A DNA stretch of 64,000 bases from Streptomyces sp. 6-11-2. GTDB lineage: Bacteria > Actinomycetota > Actinomycetes > Streptomycetales > Streptomycetaceae. The stretch covers positions 124,001 through 188,000 of the forward strand of contig NZ_BJOR01000001.1 in NCBI RefSeq assembly GCF_006540305.1. The letters run 5' to 3'. Each line of letters starts with the position of its first letter. Position 1 is the first letter of the stretch. Positions 51,086 to 59,926 of the stretch are shown here, in pieces. The notes below the pieces were generated by a model. The model was not told the DNA's origin. It saw nothing but the letters and a program-made list of their open reading frames with translations, and made no database searches. The position numbers were made by a program, and so were the translations under genes.

Positions 51086-51125
51086 ATCCGCCCGCACCCG
51101 CATCCGACGTCCCGAGGAGGAGACC

Positions 51126-51791
51126 GTGCACGGCAGCCCGCACATCGTGAGCGACGTCATGACGCACACCGTCGTGGCCGTGGGCCGTGACGCCCCGTTC
51201 AAGGAGATGATCAACCTCATGGCGCAGTGGAAGGTCAGTGCCCTTCCGGTGCTGGAGGGCGAGGGACGCGTGATCGGTGTCGTGTCCGAGGCCGACCTGC
51301 TGCCCAAGGAGGAGTTCCGGGACAGCGATCCCGACCGTTTCACCCAGCTGCGCCGGCTGCCCGACCTGGCCAAGGCGGGCGCGGTGACGGCCGAGGAGCT
51401 GATGACGTCCCCGGCGGTCACCGTCCACTCCGACGCCACTCTCGCCGAGGCCGCGCGCATCATGGCCCAGCGCCGGGTCAAGCGGCTGCCCGTCGTCAGC
51501 GGCGAGGGAATGCTGGAGGGCATGGTCAGCCGGGGCGACCTGCTGAAGGTGTTCCTGCGGTCGGACGACGACCTCGCCGAGGAGGTCCGCCGGGAGATCG
51601 TCTCCTACCTCTTCCCCGCGCCGCTCGAACCGATCCACATCGGCGTACGCGACGGCGTGGTCACGCTCACCGGCCGGATCCGGGACACCTCGCTGGTGCC
51701 CGTGGCCGCCCGCCTGGTGCGGGCCATCGAGGGAGTCGTCGACGTCGAGTGCGACCTGACGAGCGGTCCGGCGCTGACCGAACCGCGCTGA
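51126..51791 (+). CDS. CBS-pair and BON domain protein
   Basis: The 221-residue protein has two CBS motifs (VSDVMTHTVVAVGRDAPFKE and VTAEELMTSPAVTVHSDATL, with LPVLEGEGRVIGVVSEADLL and LPVVSGEGMLEGMVSRGDLL) binding adenine nucleotides. A C-terminal BON domain follows (IHIGVRDGVVTLTGRIRDTS). This combination is typical of actinobacterial stress and hypoxia clusters. GTG 51126 is preceded by GAGGAGGAGA. It is probably co-transcribed with the preceding genes. Confidence 0.9.
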   Translation: MHGSPHIVSDVMTHTVVAVGRDAPFKEMINLMAQWKVSALPVLEGEGRVIGVVSEADLLPKEEFRDSDPDRFTQLRRLPDLAKAGAVTAEELMTSPAVTVHSDATLAEAARIMAQRRVKRLPVVSGEGMLEGMVSRGDLLKVFLRSDDDLAEEVRREIVSYLFPAPLEPIHIGVRDGVVTLTGRIRDTSLVPVAARLVRAIEGVVDVECDLTSGPALTEPR

Positions 51792-51920
51792 GCACATCGC
51801 GCCGTCGCCGTCGCCTCTTCGGCGGCGGCCGGTGAAGCCCGCGGGTCGTGGACACGGCCGGCCCCACGGTCCGCGGGGGCACATCGGCCGTGGCGGTCGT
51901 CTCCGGCCTGTCAGGGCCTG

Positions 51921-52814
51921 TCAGTCGTGGGGTACGAGCACGACCGGGCGGGTGACGTGGTGGACGAGGGCGTGCGCGACCGGACCCGCGTGCGCGATCA
52001 CGGGGTACTTCCTGCGGCGGCCCACCACCAGCAGACCCGACCCGCTCACGGCGCGCGGCAGAACGTGGGCCGGGCGCCCCTCGTGCAGGGTCTCGGTCAC
52101 GTACACGGCGGGGAACTTCTGCCGCCAGGGCTCCAGCAGCGCGGCGAGTTCCCGTTCCGCCTCCCGCCGGAACGATCCCCGGGTCCGCGCGTCCGGCAGC
52201 CCGTGGGTCAGCGGCACGTGCCAGGCGTGCACCACGCGCAGGGGCGCCCTGCGCAGTTCGGCGGCGCGGAAGGCGAAGTCCAGCAGGTCGTCACAGGGGC
52301 CGTCGGTGTCGACGGCGACCGCCACGTCACGGTGCGCGGTCCGTGTCGAGGGACGTCCGGAGACGTCCGGCAGATGTTCGCTCTCCGCGGTCTCGCCCGC
52401 CCGTACGAGGACGACGGGCCGCTCGGCGTGCACGGCGGTCCCCATGGCCACCGAGCCCAGGACGAAGCCGCCGACCGCGCCGAGCCCCTGGCTGCCGATG
52501 ACCAGCAGTTCGGCGTCCTCCGCCTCGTCGAGCAGCGCGGGACCCGGCTGCCTGCGCACCTGCTCGCCGGACAGGTCCAGCCGCGGGTACGACTCGCTGA
52601 GCTGGGCGACCGTGTCCCGCAGCATCCGCCGCGCACGGGACTGCGGCACCCGCATCTCGGGCAGGTCCGCTCTCCCCGCGGTGTCGGGCAGGCCTTCCCA
52701 GGCGTGCACCAGCCGGAGCGGCAGCCCTCGCCGGAGGGCTTCCCTGGCCGCCCAGTGGGCCGCGGCGAGGCTCTCGCGCGAGCCGTCCAGGCCGGCCACG
52801 ACAGGTCTCAGCAT
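51921..52814 (-). CDS. Universal stress protein, tandem UspA domains
   Basis: The 297-residue protein has two Usp domains. The first has VVAGLDGSRESLAAAHWAAR, the ATP-binding GSQGLGAVGGFVLGSVAMGT and VVLVRAG. The second is less conserved: VAVAVDTDGPCDDLLDFAFR and LLVVGRRRKYPVIAHAGPVA. The first domain should bind ATP. I use ATG 52814, which has GAAGGTG 5-6 bases upstream; GTG 52823 is in frame. It is convergent with the CBS-BON gene. Confidence 0.9.
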   Translation of the reverse strand: MLRPVVAGLDGSRESLAAAHWAAREALRRGLPLRLVHAWEGLPDTAGRADLPEMRVPQSRARRMLRDTVAQLSESYPRLDLSGEQVRRQPGPALLDEAEDAELLVIGSQGLGAVGGFVLGSVAMGTAVHAERPVVLVRAGETAESEHLPDVSGRPSTRTAHRDVAVAVDTDGPCDDLLDFAFRAAELRRAPLRVVHAWHVPLTHGLPDARTRGSFRREAERELAALLEPWRQKFPAVYVTETLHEGRPAHVLPRAVSGSGLLVVGRRRKYPVIAHAGPVAHALVHHVTRPVVLVPHD

Positions 52815-52925
52815 GACGGTCACCTTCCCTGTACCCCGCGCTTGCCTCTCCCTCTGTTCTCCCCCGCGGGTGCGCGGTCGGCGTCACACCGGCCGCGCAC
52901 CGCGGGTGCGGCGGATCGCCCCTGC

Positions 52926-53020
52926 TCAGGCGTGCCGCACCGGGATGGTCCTGGTGCCCGTCTTCTCCTCCGGGACCGGGACCGTGATGGTCAGACGCCG
53001 TTCTCGTACTGCTTGTGCCC
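52926..53020 (-). pseudogene. Remnant of an Hsp20 (alpha-crystallin) gene, C-terminal end with frameshift
   Basis: The minus strand encodes LTITVPVPEEKTGTRTIPV then RHA and a stop, which is the end of an Hsp20 protein including the I-x-V tail motif. Just upstream, in another frame, comes KQYENGV followed at once by TGA. Adding one base between GTC and TGACC would join them as YENGVLTITVPVPEE, the usual Hsp20 strand. Nothing upstream of about 53020 resembles the rest of the domain. Triple TACTCGGCG-type repeats lie at the break (53021-53047). It is a decayed gene in front of the universal stress protein. Confidence 0.6.
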
Positions 53021-53300
53021 GGTACTCGGCGTACTCGGTACTCGGCGCTCTCTTCCAGTCTCGCGCGTTCGAGCCGCGGCGGCTGTGGGCCGACCGGCCC
53101 GGTGCGTGCCGGACGGTGGGCCCGAGGTCCCGCCCCGGCGGGGACGAACGGCCGGTGTGACCACGTCGGGCGGCCCCAGGACGGCGGCCCGCGAGGCTGT
53201 CACGCTGGAGTGGAGGAAGCCGTGCGGGCGACCGTCCGCTCGGCGCGTCGGGGGTGGTCGGAGGACCCGGGGGGTGGTCGGAGGGCCGAAGGGAGCAGCG

Positions 53301-53880
53301 ATGAGGGCGAACGAACCCGTCCGGCGTCCGCTGTGGCGGTGGCGGAGCAACCCGATGCGCCGGCGCGAGGACGTGATCGAGGGCTGGGTCCTGCTGGCCA
53401 CGTGTGCCGTCATCGCGGTGGGCGCTCCCCTGGCGGGCGTGGTCGTCGGACAGGCGACGGCGGACGGCCTCGCCCGGCAGCAGGTGGAGCGGCACCCGGC
53501 CACCGCCGTCCTGGTCCGCTCGGCTCAGCCCGGCGGCGAGGGTGACGACGCCGGACGACCGGGTCGTGGGGACCGTCCGCTGGACGGCTCCGGACGGTAC
53601 CCGGCACGAGGACCGGACCCTGGTCGCGCCCACCCTCGCGGCGGGCGACCGGATCGCGGTGTGGACCGATCAGCACCACCGGGTCACACCCCCGCCCTTG
53701 ACCCCGTCCGAGGCCGCGTCGCAGGCGGCCGCCACGGGCGCGTTGGTGACGCTCGCCCTCGCGGGTGCCGCCGGCGGCGGATGCTGCGCGGTCCGCGCCG
53801 CGCTCGACCGGCGCCGCGCCCGCGCCTGGGAAGCGGAATGGCGCAGGGTCGGACCGCAGTGGGGCCACGCGGCACGCTGA
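53301..53880 (+). pseudogene. Rv1733c-like membrane protein, frameshifted
   Basis: ATG 53301 opens MRANEPVRRPLWRWRSNPMR, then REDVIEGWVLLATCAVIAVG (first membrane helix), the start of the actinobacterial Rv1733c family. After about residue 75 the frame drifts into Arg/Gly/Pro-rich sequence without homology. From about 53535 the next frame carries the rest of the family: VVGTVRWTAPDGTRHEDRTL, LAAGDRIAVWTDQHH, a second helix LVTLALAGAAGGGCC and WEAEWRRVGPQWG to TGA 53880. One indel between about 53510 and 53560 explains both. It may be a true mutation or a sequencing error. Confidence 0.75.
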
Positions 53881-53883
53881 CGA

Positions 53884-55011
53884 TCACAGCCGTCGCGCCC
53901 CTGATGCGCCGGGGCCGTTCCGGGGCAGCGGGTACCGCAGCAGGACGCCCACACCCTCGTGCAGCCGCACCTCCCGCTCGGGCACCAGGACCAGTTCCGC
54001 CCTGGTGCCGACCAGCGCCCGGGTCAGCGCCGCGTCGGCGCGCTCCGCACGCACGTCCTGTACGCCATAGGAGCGCAACTCCTCTTCAGTCATGGCGAGT
54101 TGGCCGGCACCCGGGCCGACCCACAGGCGCAGCGGCGACTCGGGGTGGTGGTTGAGGAACAGGGCCTTGACCCGGCCCCGTTGCAGGGCCGACACGGTGG
54201 CGGAAAGCCCCTCGGCCGTCGCTCCGCCGTGCGCCCGCTGGGCCAGGAAGACGTCCAGCAGGCCCCGGTCGTGCGCGGCCATGCGTCCGCTGAAGAGACT
54301 TTCGAGCCGCTGCTCCAGCAGGGCCCGCCCCGGCACCGACTCGCCCGTGCCCTCCACCGTGGTGACATGTCCGCGCAGCGGCGGGGGAAGCCGGTTGACG
54401 AGGATTCCGCGGGCCCAGACGTCTCCCGCGACGACCACCGCCTCGCAGTCGGTGCGCCGTGCGTGGCCCTCCAGCTCGCGGCCGATCACCTGGGCCGCCC
54501 GCGGCCAGTCGCCCACCGGGATCTCCTCGTGCAGGCGGTGCCCGGGCGCGACCTTGGTCAGGGGCCAGATGCCGGCCTCGGCGTCGACGCGCACGGTGCC
54601 GGTCGCGTCCGTGGAGTGACGTCCGCCGTAGCGGACGTGCACCGCCAGGTACGGGATCCCGGGCGCGTGCTGGACGATCAGCGGCATGGTGTCCGGCAGT
54701 GTTCCGAAGTGCGCCGTGTCCCGCGCGGGCGGCAGCGGCAGCTCGTCCAGCAGGGCCGCGTGGCCGTGCGCGGTGAACACCGCCTGCCCGTGCGGGCCGG
54801 GCACCTCCGTGTCGCTGCCCACCAGGTCGGCCACCGCGGTGATGGTGCTCCGGTCCGCCCCCTCGGACATCAGGGCGTCCCGCAGATGCCGCCACCGCAG
54901 TGCTATGGCCGTGTCGGGGTCCGCGACGGCGCTGTCGCGGGAGGTGTCCAGATACACCGACGCGAACGGACCGGACTGCTTGTACAGGGGTTCGAGGAAG
55001 GAAAGTCTCAT
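53884..55011 (-). CDS. baeRF-family (Rv2629-like) ribosome-associated protein
   Basis: The 375-residue protein starts MRLSFLEPLYKQSGPFASVY and has YLDTSRDSAVADPDTAIALR, then VVVAGDVWARGILVNRLPPP and LLDVFLAQRAHGGATAEGLS. This is a bacterial/archaeal eRF1-like family that includes mycobacterial Rv2629, a DosR-regulon member linked to ribosome hibernation. The C-terminal part (AALTRALVGTRAELVLVPER) matches the L7Ae-like domain. ATG 55011 has GGAGCGACC upstream. It is convergent with the frameshifted Rv1733c-like gene, 3 bases apart. Confidence 0.82.
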   Translation of the reverse strand: MRLSFLEPLYKQSGPFASVYLDTSRDSAVADPDTAIALRWRHLRDALMSEGADRSTITAVADLVGSDTEVPGPHGQAVFTAHGHAALLDELPLPPARDTAHFGTLPDTMPLIVQHAPGIPYLAVHVRYGGRHSTDATGTVRVDAEAGIWPLTKVAPGHRLHEEIPVGDWPRAAQVIGRELEGHARRTDCEAVVVAGDVWARGILVNRLPPPLRGHVTTVEGTGESVPGRALLEQRLESLFSGRMAAHDRGLLDVFLAQRAHGGATAEGLSATVSALQRGRVKALFLNHHPESPLRLWVGPGAGQLAMTEEELRSYGVQDVRAERADAALTRALVGTRAELVLVPEREVRLHEGVGVLLRYPLPRNGPGASGARRL

Positions 55012-55066
55012 GGTCGCTCCCGGCTGCACCGCCGCCCCGCGCCCACCCGTGCGGACGGCGCGGGGT

Positions 55067-55279
55067 CTACAGTCCCTGGGCGAGCAGGAGCTCGTGGGCG
55101 AGGCGCGCTCCCTGGGCCGCCTCCCCGGGCGGGTTGTCCTGTGACGGGATGTTCTCCAGACCGCGGGCGAGCGCCCGTACGGCCTCCGCCAGCGTCGCCG
55201 TCTGTGCTTCCAGCCGACTCAGCCGGGCCTCCAGCTCGGGCGCGGCACCGGTTGCTGCGGCTGTGTGATTCTGCTTCAT
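55067..55279 (-). CDS. 70-aa coiled-coil hypothetical protein
   Basis: The small protein starts MKQNHTAAATGAAPELEARL and continues as one heptad-patterned helix (LSRLEAQTATLAEAVRALAR, about residues 20-39), then a less ordered tail with NIPSQDNPPGEAAQ. I do not recognise a family. The gene starts at ATG 55279 and ends 55 bases before the baeRF gene in the same direction, so the two may be an operon. Confidence 0.6.
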   Translation of the reverse strand: MKQNHTAAATGAAPELEARLSRLEAQTATLAEAVRALARGLENIPSQDNPPGEAAQGARLAHELLLAQGL

Positions 55280-55570
55280 GTCCCGGGTCCTCACGGGTGC
55301 GGCAGGCCGGGATCGGGGGTCGGGCCTGTGCCGCGGAGCGGCGGACGGGCCTCTTCGCCGACGGCCCGACGTTCGAAGTCGCTCACGGCAACCTCCTGGC
55401 AAGCTCCCGGCCGGCTCGCCAGTCACCCACCTGGTCAGTCTCGCACCGATCCGACCGGCCTGCCGCCCCACACCGGGGACCGGGCTGCCCGGGCTGCACC
55501 GCCCGGCCGGCCACCCGACAATGGTCTCGGCGCACGATCCGCCCCGACGCGCAGGGGAAGGCGGTGACCT

Positions 55571-56314
55571 GTGATGACGTACGTCGCTGTGAGTGCGCTG
55601 AGCCATCCGGGACTGATCCGCGAGCACAACGAGGACAGCCTGGTCGCCGGGCCGTGGACCCTGTGCGCCACGATGACCGAGAATCCGCAGACGCTGGTGT
55701 TCCCCCTCGGGACGCCCCTCGTCGTCGCGGTCGCCGACGGGATCGGCGGCCAGCCCGGAGGCCACGTGGCCAGTGCCCTGGTGGTCCGGCAACTCGCTCA
55801 GGCCGGGCCCGGCCTGACCGACGAGGACGACGTCCGCGAGGTAGTGCACGCCTGCAACCGCCGGGTGTACGCGGCCGCGGAAGGCGACGGACCGGCCACG
55901 ATGGGCACCACCGTCGCGGGCGCCGTCGTCCTGCCCGGATCGCTGCTGGCGTTCAACGTGGGCGACAGCCGGATCTTCGCCGCGCCCCGGGACGGGCTGC
56001 TCCAGGTCAGCGTGGACGACAACCCTCCGCCCCCGCCGGGGCAGCGCACCACGTCGCTCCTGACCCAGGCCCTGGGCGGCGGCCTGAGGTACCACGCCGT
56101 CACCCCCCATGTGACGGCCTGTCCCCTCGCCCCGGGCGACCGCTACCTGATCTGCACCGACGGCCTGACCGACCCGGTGCCGAACGACGTCCTGGACGAC
56201 CTGCTGCGGGAGTTCGACGACGGCCGGGCGGCCTTCGAACTGTGGAAGGCCGCCATCGAGGCCGGCGGGCCCGACAACATCACGCTCGCCGTGGTGCGGG
56301 TCGTGGAGCAGTGA
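55571..56314 (+). CDS. PP2C-family protein phosphatase
   Basis: The 247-residue protein is a lone PP2C catalytic domain: GLIREHNEDSLV (metal Asp/Glu), VVAVADGIGGQPGGHVAS, ATMGTTVAGAVV, NVGDSRIFAAPRDG, YLICTDGLTDPV and GGPDNITLAVV. It would dephosphorylate Ser/Thr residues of regulators. GTG 55571 is directly followed by ATG 55574; either may be used, with GGGAAGG upstream. No kinase gene is adjacent. It is convergent with the methyltransferase gene, 28 bases apart. Confidence 0.92.
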   Translation: MMTYVAVSALSHPGLIREHNEDSLVAGPWTLCATMTENPQTLVFPLGTPLVVAVADGIGGQPGGHVASALVVRQLAQAGPGLTDEDDVREVVHACNRRVYAAAEGDGPATMGTTVAGAVVLPGSLLAFNVGDSRIFAAPRDGLLQVSVDDNPPPPPGQRTTSLLTQALGGGLRYHAVTPHVTACPLAPGDRYLICTDGLTDPVPNDVLDDLLREFDDGRAAFELWKAAIEAGGPDNITLAVVRVVEQ

Positions 56315-56342
56315 CCTCCCGTCGGCCCCACGGTCCGGGGGC

Positions 56343-56987
56343 TCAGCAGGAGAAGCCGTACCGCCCGCGCAGGCGTACGAAGCACGCGGGCGTGAGGGTC
56401 CGCCGCGGCTCCAGTCCCCGCTCGGTGCGCAGGAAGGACACGACCTGCTCCCGGCCGCCGGACCCGATGGGCTGCACGAGGCGCCCGCCCGGACGCAGTT
56501 GCGCGACCAGCGGCGCGGGTACCTCCGGGAAGGCGGCGGACACGACGACCGCGTCGTAGGGAGCGCGGTCCGGCACCCCGCCGCTGCCGTCCCCGACGCG
56601 CAGCTCGATGTTCCGCAGGCCCTGACCGGCGAGGTTGCGCCGTGCCCGCTCCGCGATGTCCGGCCGCATCTCGACGGTCACCACGTCGGCGGCCAGTGCG
56701 GCGAGCAGCGCGGTCTGGAAGCCGAGTCCGGTACCGATCTCCAGAACGTGCTCGTCCCCGCTCAGGCCGAGGCCGTCGATCATCATGGCGGAGAGCGAGG
56801 GCTGGGTGGTCACCTGTCCGTGGCCGATCGGAAGGGGCACGTCGCGGTAGGCGTCCGCGCGGTGGACGGCGGGCACGAACGCCGCCCGGGGCGTCGCGCG
56901 GACGGCCCGGAGCAGCCGCTCGTCACCGACGCCGGCCGCGCGAGCGGCCCGCACGAGAGCCTCGGCCGGCTGGGCGGCTTCGGACAT
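56343..56987 (-). CDS. pcm: Protein-L-isoaspartate O-methyltransferase-like protein
   Basis: The 214-residue protein has the PIMT pattern: PRAAFVPAVHRADAYRDVPL, PIGHGQVTTQPSLSAMMIDG, SAM motif VLEIGTGLGFQTALLAALA (about residues 80-98), VTVEMRPDIAERARRNLA and GGRLVQPIGSGGREQVV. PIMT repairs isoaspartyl residues in aged proteins, consistent with a stress cluster. ATG 56987 follows GGAAAGAAG. It is divergent from polX. Confidence 0.88.
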   Translation of the reverse strand: MSEAAQPAEALVRAARAAGVGDERLLRAVRATPRAAFVPAVHRADAYRDVPLPIGHGQVTTQPSLSAMMIDGLGLSGDEHVLEIGTGLGFQTALLAALAADVVTVEMRPDIAERARRNLAGQGLRNIELRVGDGSGGVPDRAPYDAVVVSAAFPEVPAPLVAQLRPGGRLVQPIGSGGREQVVSFLRTERGLEPRRTLTPACFVRLRGRYGFSC

Positions 56988-57096
56988 GGCACTTCTTTCC
57001 CTGCGGGGCCGGAGGGTGAGCATCCCGTCGGGCTCGCCCCCCGCAGTCATCGTCGCACCTGGCCCGCCGGACGGGTCGGTTCCTAGACTGGGAGAC

Positions 57097-58824
57097 GTGG
57101 TTCGGGCCAACGAGGAGGTCGAGGCACTCCTCCAGGAGTACGCGGACCTCATCGCCATCACCGGAGGCGACGCGTTCAAGGCGCGGGCCTACGAGAAGGC
57201 CGCCCGCGCGATCGGCGGCCATCCCACCGACGTCTCCCGCCTCGATGTCGCGGGTCTGAAGGAGATCCCGGGCGTGGGCAGGTCGATCGCCGAGAAGGTC
57301 GTCGAGTACCTCCGCACCGGCAACGTCACGGTGGTGGAGGAGACGCGGGCCAGGATTCCGGCGGGGGTACGGCAGTTGATCACCATTCCCACCCTCGGGC
57401 CCAAGAAGGCGATGACCCTCTACGAGGACCTGCACATCTCCTCGGTGGCCGAGCTGGCCGACGCGATCAAGGCGGAGAAGCTGCGCGATCTGAAGGGCTT
57501 CGGGAAGAGGACCGAGGAGAACATCCTGCACGGCATCGCCCTGATGCAGCAGGCCGGGGAGCGGATCCTGCTGGGCACCGCCATGGAGTCCGCCGAGGAC
57601 ATCGTCGCCGAACTCTCCCGGATCACCGGGTGTGCGCAGTGCGCGTACGCGGGGTCGCTGCGCCGCATGAGGGAGACCATCGGGGACATCGACGTCCTCG
57701 TCGCCGCCGACCGGTCGGCGCCCTTCATGGACGCGCTCACCGAACTGCCCTCCACCGCCGAGGTCGTCGCGCACGGCGCGAAGAAGACCTCGATCCGCAC
57801 CGTCACGGGCGTCCAGGTCGACCTGCGCGTGGTGCGACAGGACTCCTGGGGTGCCGGGATGCAGTACTTCACCGGCTCCAAGGCGCACAACATCCGCACC
57901 CGGACCATCGCCGTCCACCTGGGGTTGAAGCTCTCCGAGTACGGCCTGTTCGACGCCGGGAGCGGAGAGCGGGTCGCCTCCCGCTCGGAGGACGAGGTGT
58001 ACGCGAGGCTCGGCCTGCCGTGGATCCCGCCCACGCTGCGCGAGGACCGGGGCGAGATCGAGGCCGGCTTGCGCGGCGAGCTGCCCCAGGTGGTCACGGT
58101 GGACGACGTCCGGGGTGACCTGCACACCCACACCGACCTCACCGACGGGCTCGCCCCGCTGGAGGAGATGGTGGCCGCGGCCGCCGACCGGGGCTACGCG
58201 TACTACGCGGTCACCGACCACGCGCCCGGCCTCGCCATGCAGCGCATGACCGAGGAGAAGGTCCTCGCCCAGCGCGAGCGGGTGCGGTCACTGGACGGCC
58301 GGCACCGCGGGATGCGGCTGCTGCACGGCACCGAGCTCAACATCGGCCCGGACGGGGACGTGGACTGGCCCGGCGAGTTCCTCGCGGGCTTCGACATCTG
58401 CGTGGCCTCGGTGCACTCGCACTTCGGCCTCGGCCGCGAGGCGATGACCCGGCGGCTCGTGCGCGCCTGCGAGAACCCCCACGTCCATGTCCTCGGCCAC
58501 CCCACCACCCGTCTGATCGGCAGGCGGCCCGGCATCGACGCCGACCTCGACGAGGTGTTCGCCGCCTGCGCCCGCACCGGCACGGCCCTGGAGATCAACG
58601 CCCAGCCGGACCGCCTCGACCTGGGCGACGAGGACATCCTGCGGGCCAGGAGCCACGGCGCGAAGTTCGCCGTCGACTCCGACGCCCACTCCCTCCTCCA
58701 TCTCGCCCACCTGCGCTACGGAATCGGCACGGCCCAACGCGGATGGCTGACCCCGGACGATGTGATCAACACCTGGCCGCTGCGGCGGCTGCGCCGCTTC
58801 CTGCGCAAGGACCGGGCCGCCTGA
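57097..58824 (+). CDS. polX: DNA polymerase X family with PHP domain
   Basis: The 575-residue protein has the bacterial PolX order. The 8-kDa region starts VEALLQEYADLIAITGGDAF. HhH motifs are LKEIPGVGRSIAEKV, LITIPTLGPKKAM and LRDLKGFGKRTEENI. The nucleotidyltransferase has AGSLRRMRETIGDIDVLVAA with the DxD metal pair. The PHP domain has GDLHTHTDLTDG, VTDHAPG, VASVHSHFG, VLGHPTTR and DSDAHSLLHL. It fills gaps in base-excision repair and has 3'-5' exonuclease activity. GTG 57097 has GGGAG only 2 bases away; a leaderless start is possible. Confidence 0.93.
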   Translation: MVRANEEVEALLQEYADLIAITGGDAFKARAYEKAARAIGGHPTDVSRLDVAGLKEIPGVGRSIAEKVVEYLRTGNVTVVEETRARIPAGVRQLITIPTLGPKKAMTLYEDLHISSVAELADAIKAEKLRDLKGFGKRTEENILHGIALMQQAGERILLGTAMESAEDIVAELSRITGCAQCAYAGSLRRMRETIGDIDVLVAADRSAPFMDALTELPSTAEVVAHGAKKTSIRTVTGVQVDLRVVRQDSWGAGMQYFTGSKAHNIRTRTIAVHLGLKLSEYGLFDAGSGERVASRSEDEVYARLGLPWIPPTLREDRGEIEAGLRGELPQVVTVDDVRGDLHTHTDLTDGLAPLEEMVAAAADRGYAYYAVTDHAPGLAMQRMTEEKVLAQRERVRSLDGRHRGMRLLHGTELNIGPDGDVDWPGEFLAGFDICVASVHSHFGLGREAMTRRLVRACENPHVHVLGHPTTRLIGRRPGIDADLDEVFAACARTGTALEINAQPDRLDLGDEDILRARSHGAKFAVDSDAHSLLHLAHLRYGIGTAQRGWLTPDDVINTWPLRRLRRFLRKDRAA

Positions 58825-58879
58825 GGTTCACCGGAGCCGACGCTCCGCTCGGCCCCTGATTCCCCCGGGGCCCAACGGC

Positions 58880-58926
58880 CGCGGCCGTGACCGAACCGCC
58901 GGTGCGGTGCTTCGGTCACGGCCGCG
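58880..58926. terminator. Perfect 16-bp hairpin between convergent genes
   Basis: CGCGGCCGTGACCGAA (58880-58895) pairs with TTCGGTCACGGCCGCG (58911-58926) across a 15-base loop. It terminates polX and probably the convergent methyltransferase gene too. Confidence 0.85.
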
Positions 58927-58944
58927 GGACGGCTCGTACGGGTG

Positions 58945-59760
58945 TCACGGCTTGCGCGCGAGGCCCCCGTGCTCGGCGACGGGCGCCACGGCGGGGGCTT
59001 CGGGGTCCGGACGCCAGTGCGGAACCGAGACGACCCCGGGCTCCACGAGTTCCAGTCCGTCGAAGAACGCCGTGATCTGGTCGACGGTGCGCAGGTTGTA
59101 CGGGATGGCGCCGCTCTTGTTGTAGCCCTCCTGGGCCGCTTCGAAGTCCGGGTCGGTGCCCAGGGACCCGTCGTTGATGGAAAGGTAGCTGCCGGACGGC
59201 AGTGCGTCCAGCAGCCGGGAGACGATGGAGCGTGCCTGGTCGTAATCGGCAACGTGACCAAGGATGTTGCTGAGGATGAGGCCGATGGGACGGCTGAAGT
59301 CCAGCGTGTCGGCGGCGGCCGCGAGGATGCGGTCCGGGTCCAGCACGTTGGCGTCGACGTAGGCGGTGGCCCCCTCCGGAGTGGAGTAGAGCAGGGCGCG
59401 CGCGTGGGCCAGGACCATCGGGTCGTTGTCGACGTAGACGATCCGGGACTCGGGGGCGATGCGCTGGGCGACCTCGTGCGTGTTGTCGGCCGTCGGCAGG
59501 CCGGTGCCGATGTCGAGGAACTGCCGGATGCCCGCCTCGGCGACCAGGTGGGTGATGTTGCGGCGCAGGAAGCCGCGGCTGCTGCGGGCTATGGTGACGA
59601 TGCCGGGGAAGACGGCGGTGTAGGCGTCACCGGCCTCCTCGTCGACGGCGTAGTTGTCCTTGCCACCCAGCCAGTAGTTCCAGATCCGAGCCGAGTGCGG
59701 CACCGTCGTGTCGATCTTCTGGTGCGCCGCCGGGTCGGGGCTCGTCGCGGGGTGGGTCAT
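58945..59760 (-). CDS. SAM-dependent methyltransferase, DUF574 family (second copy)
   Basis: The 271-residue protein shares its landmarks with the enzyme at 14608: KIDTTVPHSARIWNYWLGGK, QFLDIGTGLPTADNTHEVAQ and RIVYVDNDPMVLAHARALL. The two differ mainly in the middle (ILSNILGHVADYDQARSIV) and in the C-terminus. The substrate is unknown. ATG 59760 is chosen; the frame continues upstream without an RBS. It is convergent with polX. Confidence 0.92.
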   Translation of the reverse strand: MTHPATSPDPAAHQKIDTTVPHSARIWNYWLGGKDNYAVDEEAGDAYTAVFPGIVTIARSSRGFLRRNITHLVAEAGIRQFLDIGTGLPTADNTHEVAQRIAPESRIVYVDNDPMVLAHARALLYSTPEGATAYVDANVLDPDRILAAAADTLDFSRPIGLILSNILGHVADYDQARSIVSRLLDALPSGSYLSINDGSLGTDPDFEAAQEGYNKSGAIPYNLRTVDQITAFFDGLELVEPGVVSVPHWRPDPEAPAVAPVAEHGGLARKP

Positions 59761-59926
59761 GGGTACCGTCCGTTCTCCGTCTCGCGGGTTGTCCAACGAC
59801 AAACTACGTTCCGAAAGCCCTGCTGTGCACGCCAGTTCACGTTTCCGTCAGTGGTTTTCCCGAAAGATCGCGACCTACGCACCAGGCGGGCACCCGCGAC
59901 CGCTCCCGGCGCGCCCCGGCCGTCCC

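Noticed and set aside
53301..53880. Programmed ribosomal frameshift in the Rv1733c-like gene
   Set aside because: I see no slippery heptamer or following pseudoknot, and the family is normally in one frame; a mutation or sequence error is simpler.
53959..56559. 866-codon plus-strand frame across the baeRF and PP2C genes
   Set aside because: It covers genes on both strands and shows no protein-like features; it is a GC artefact.
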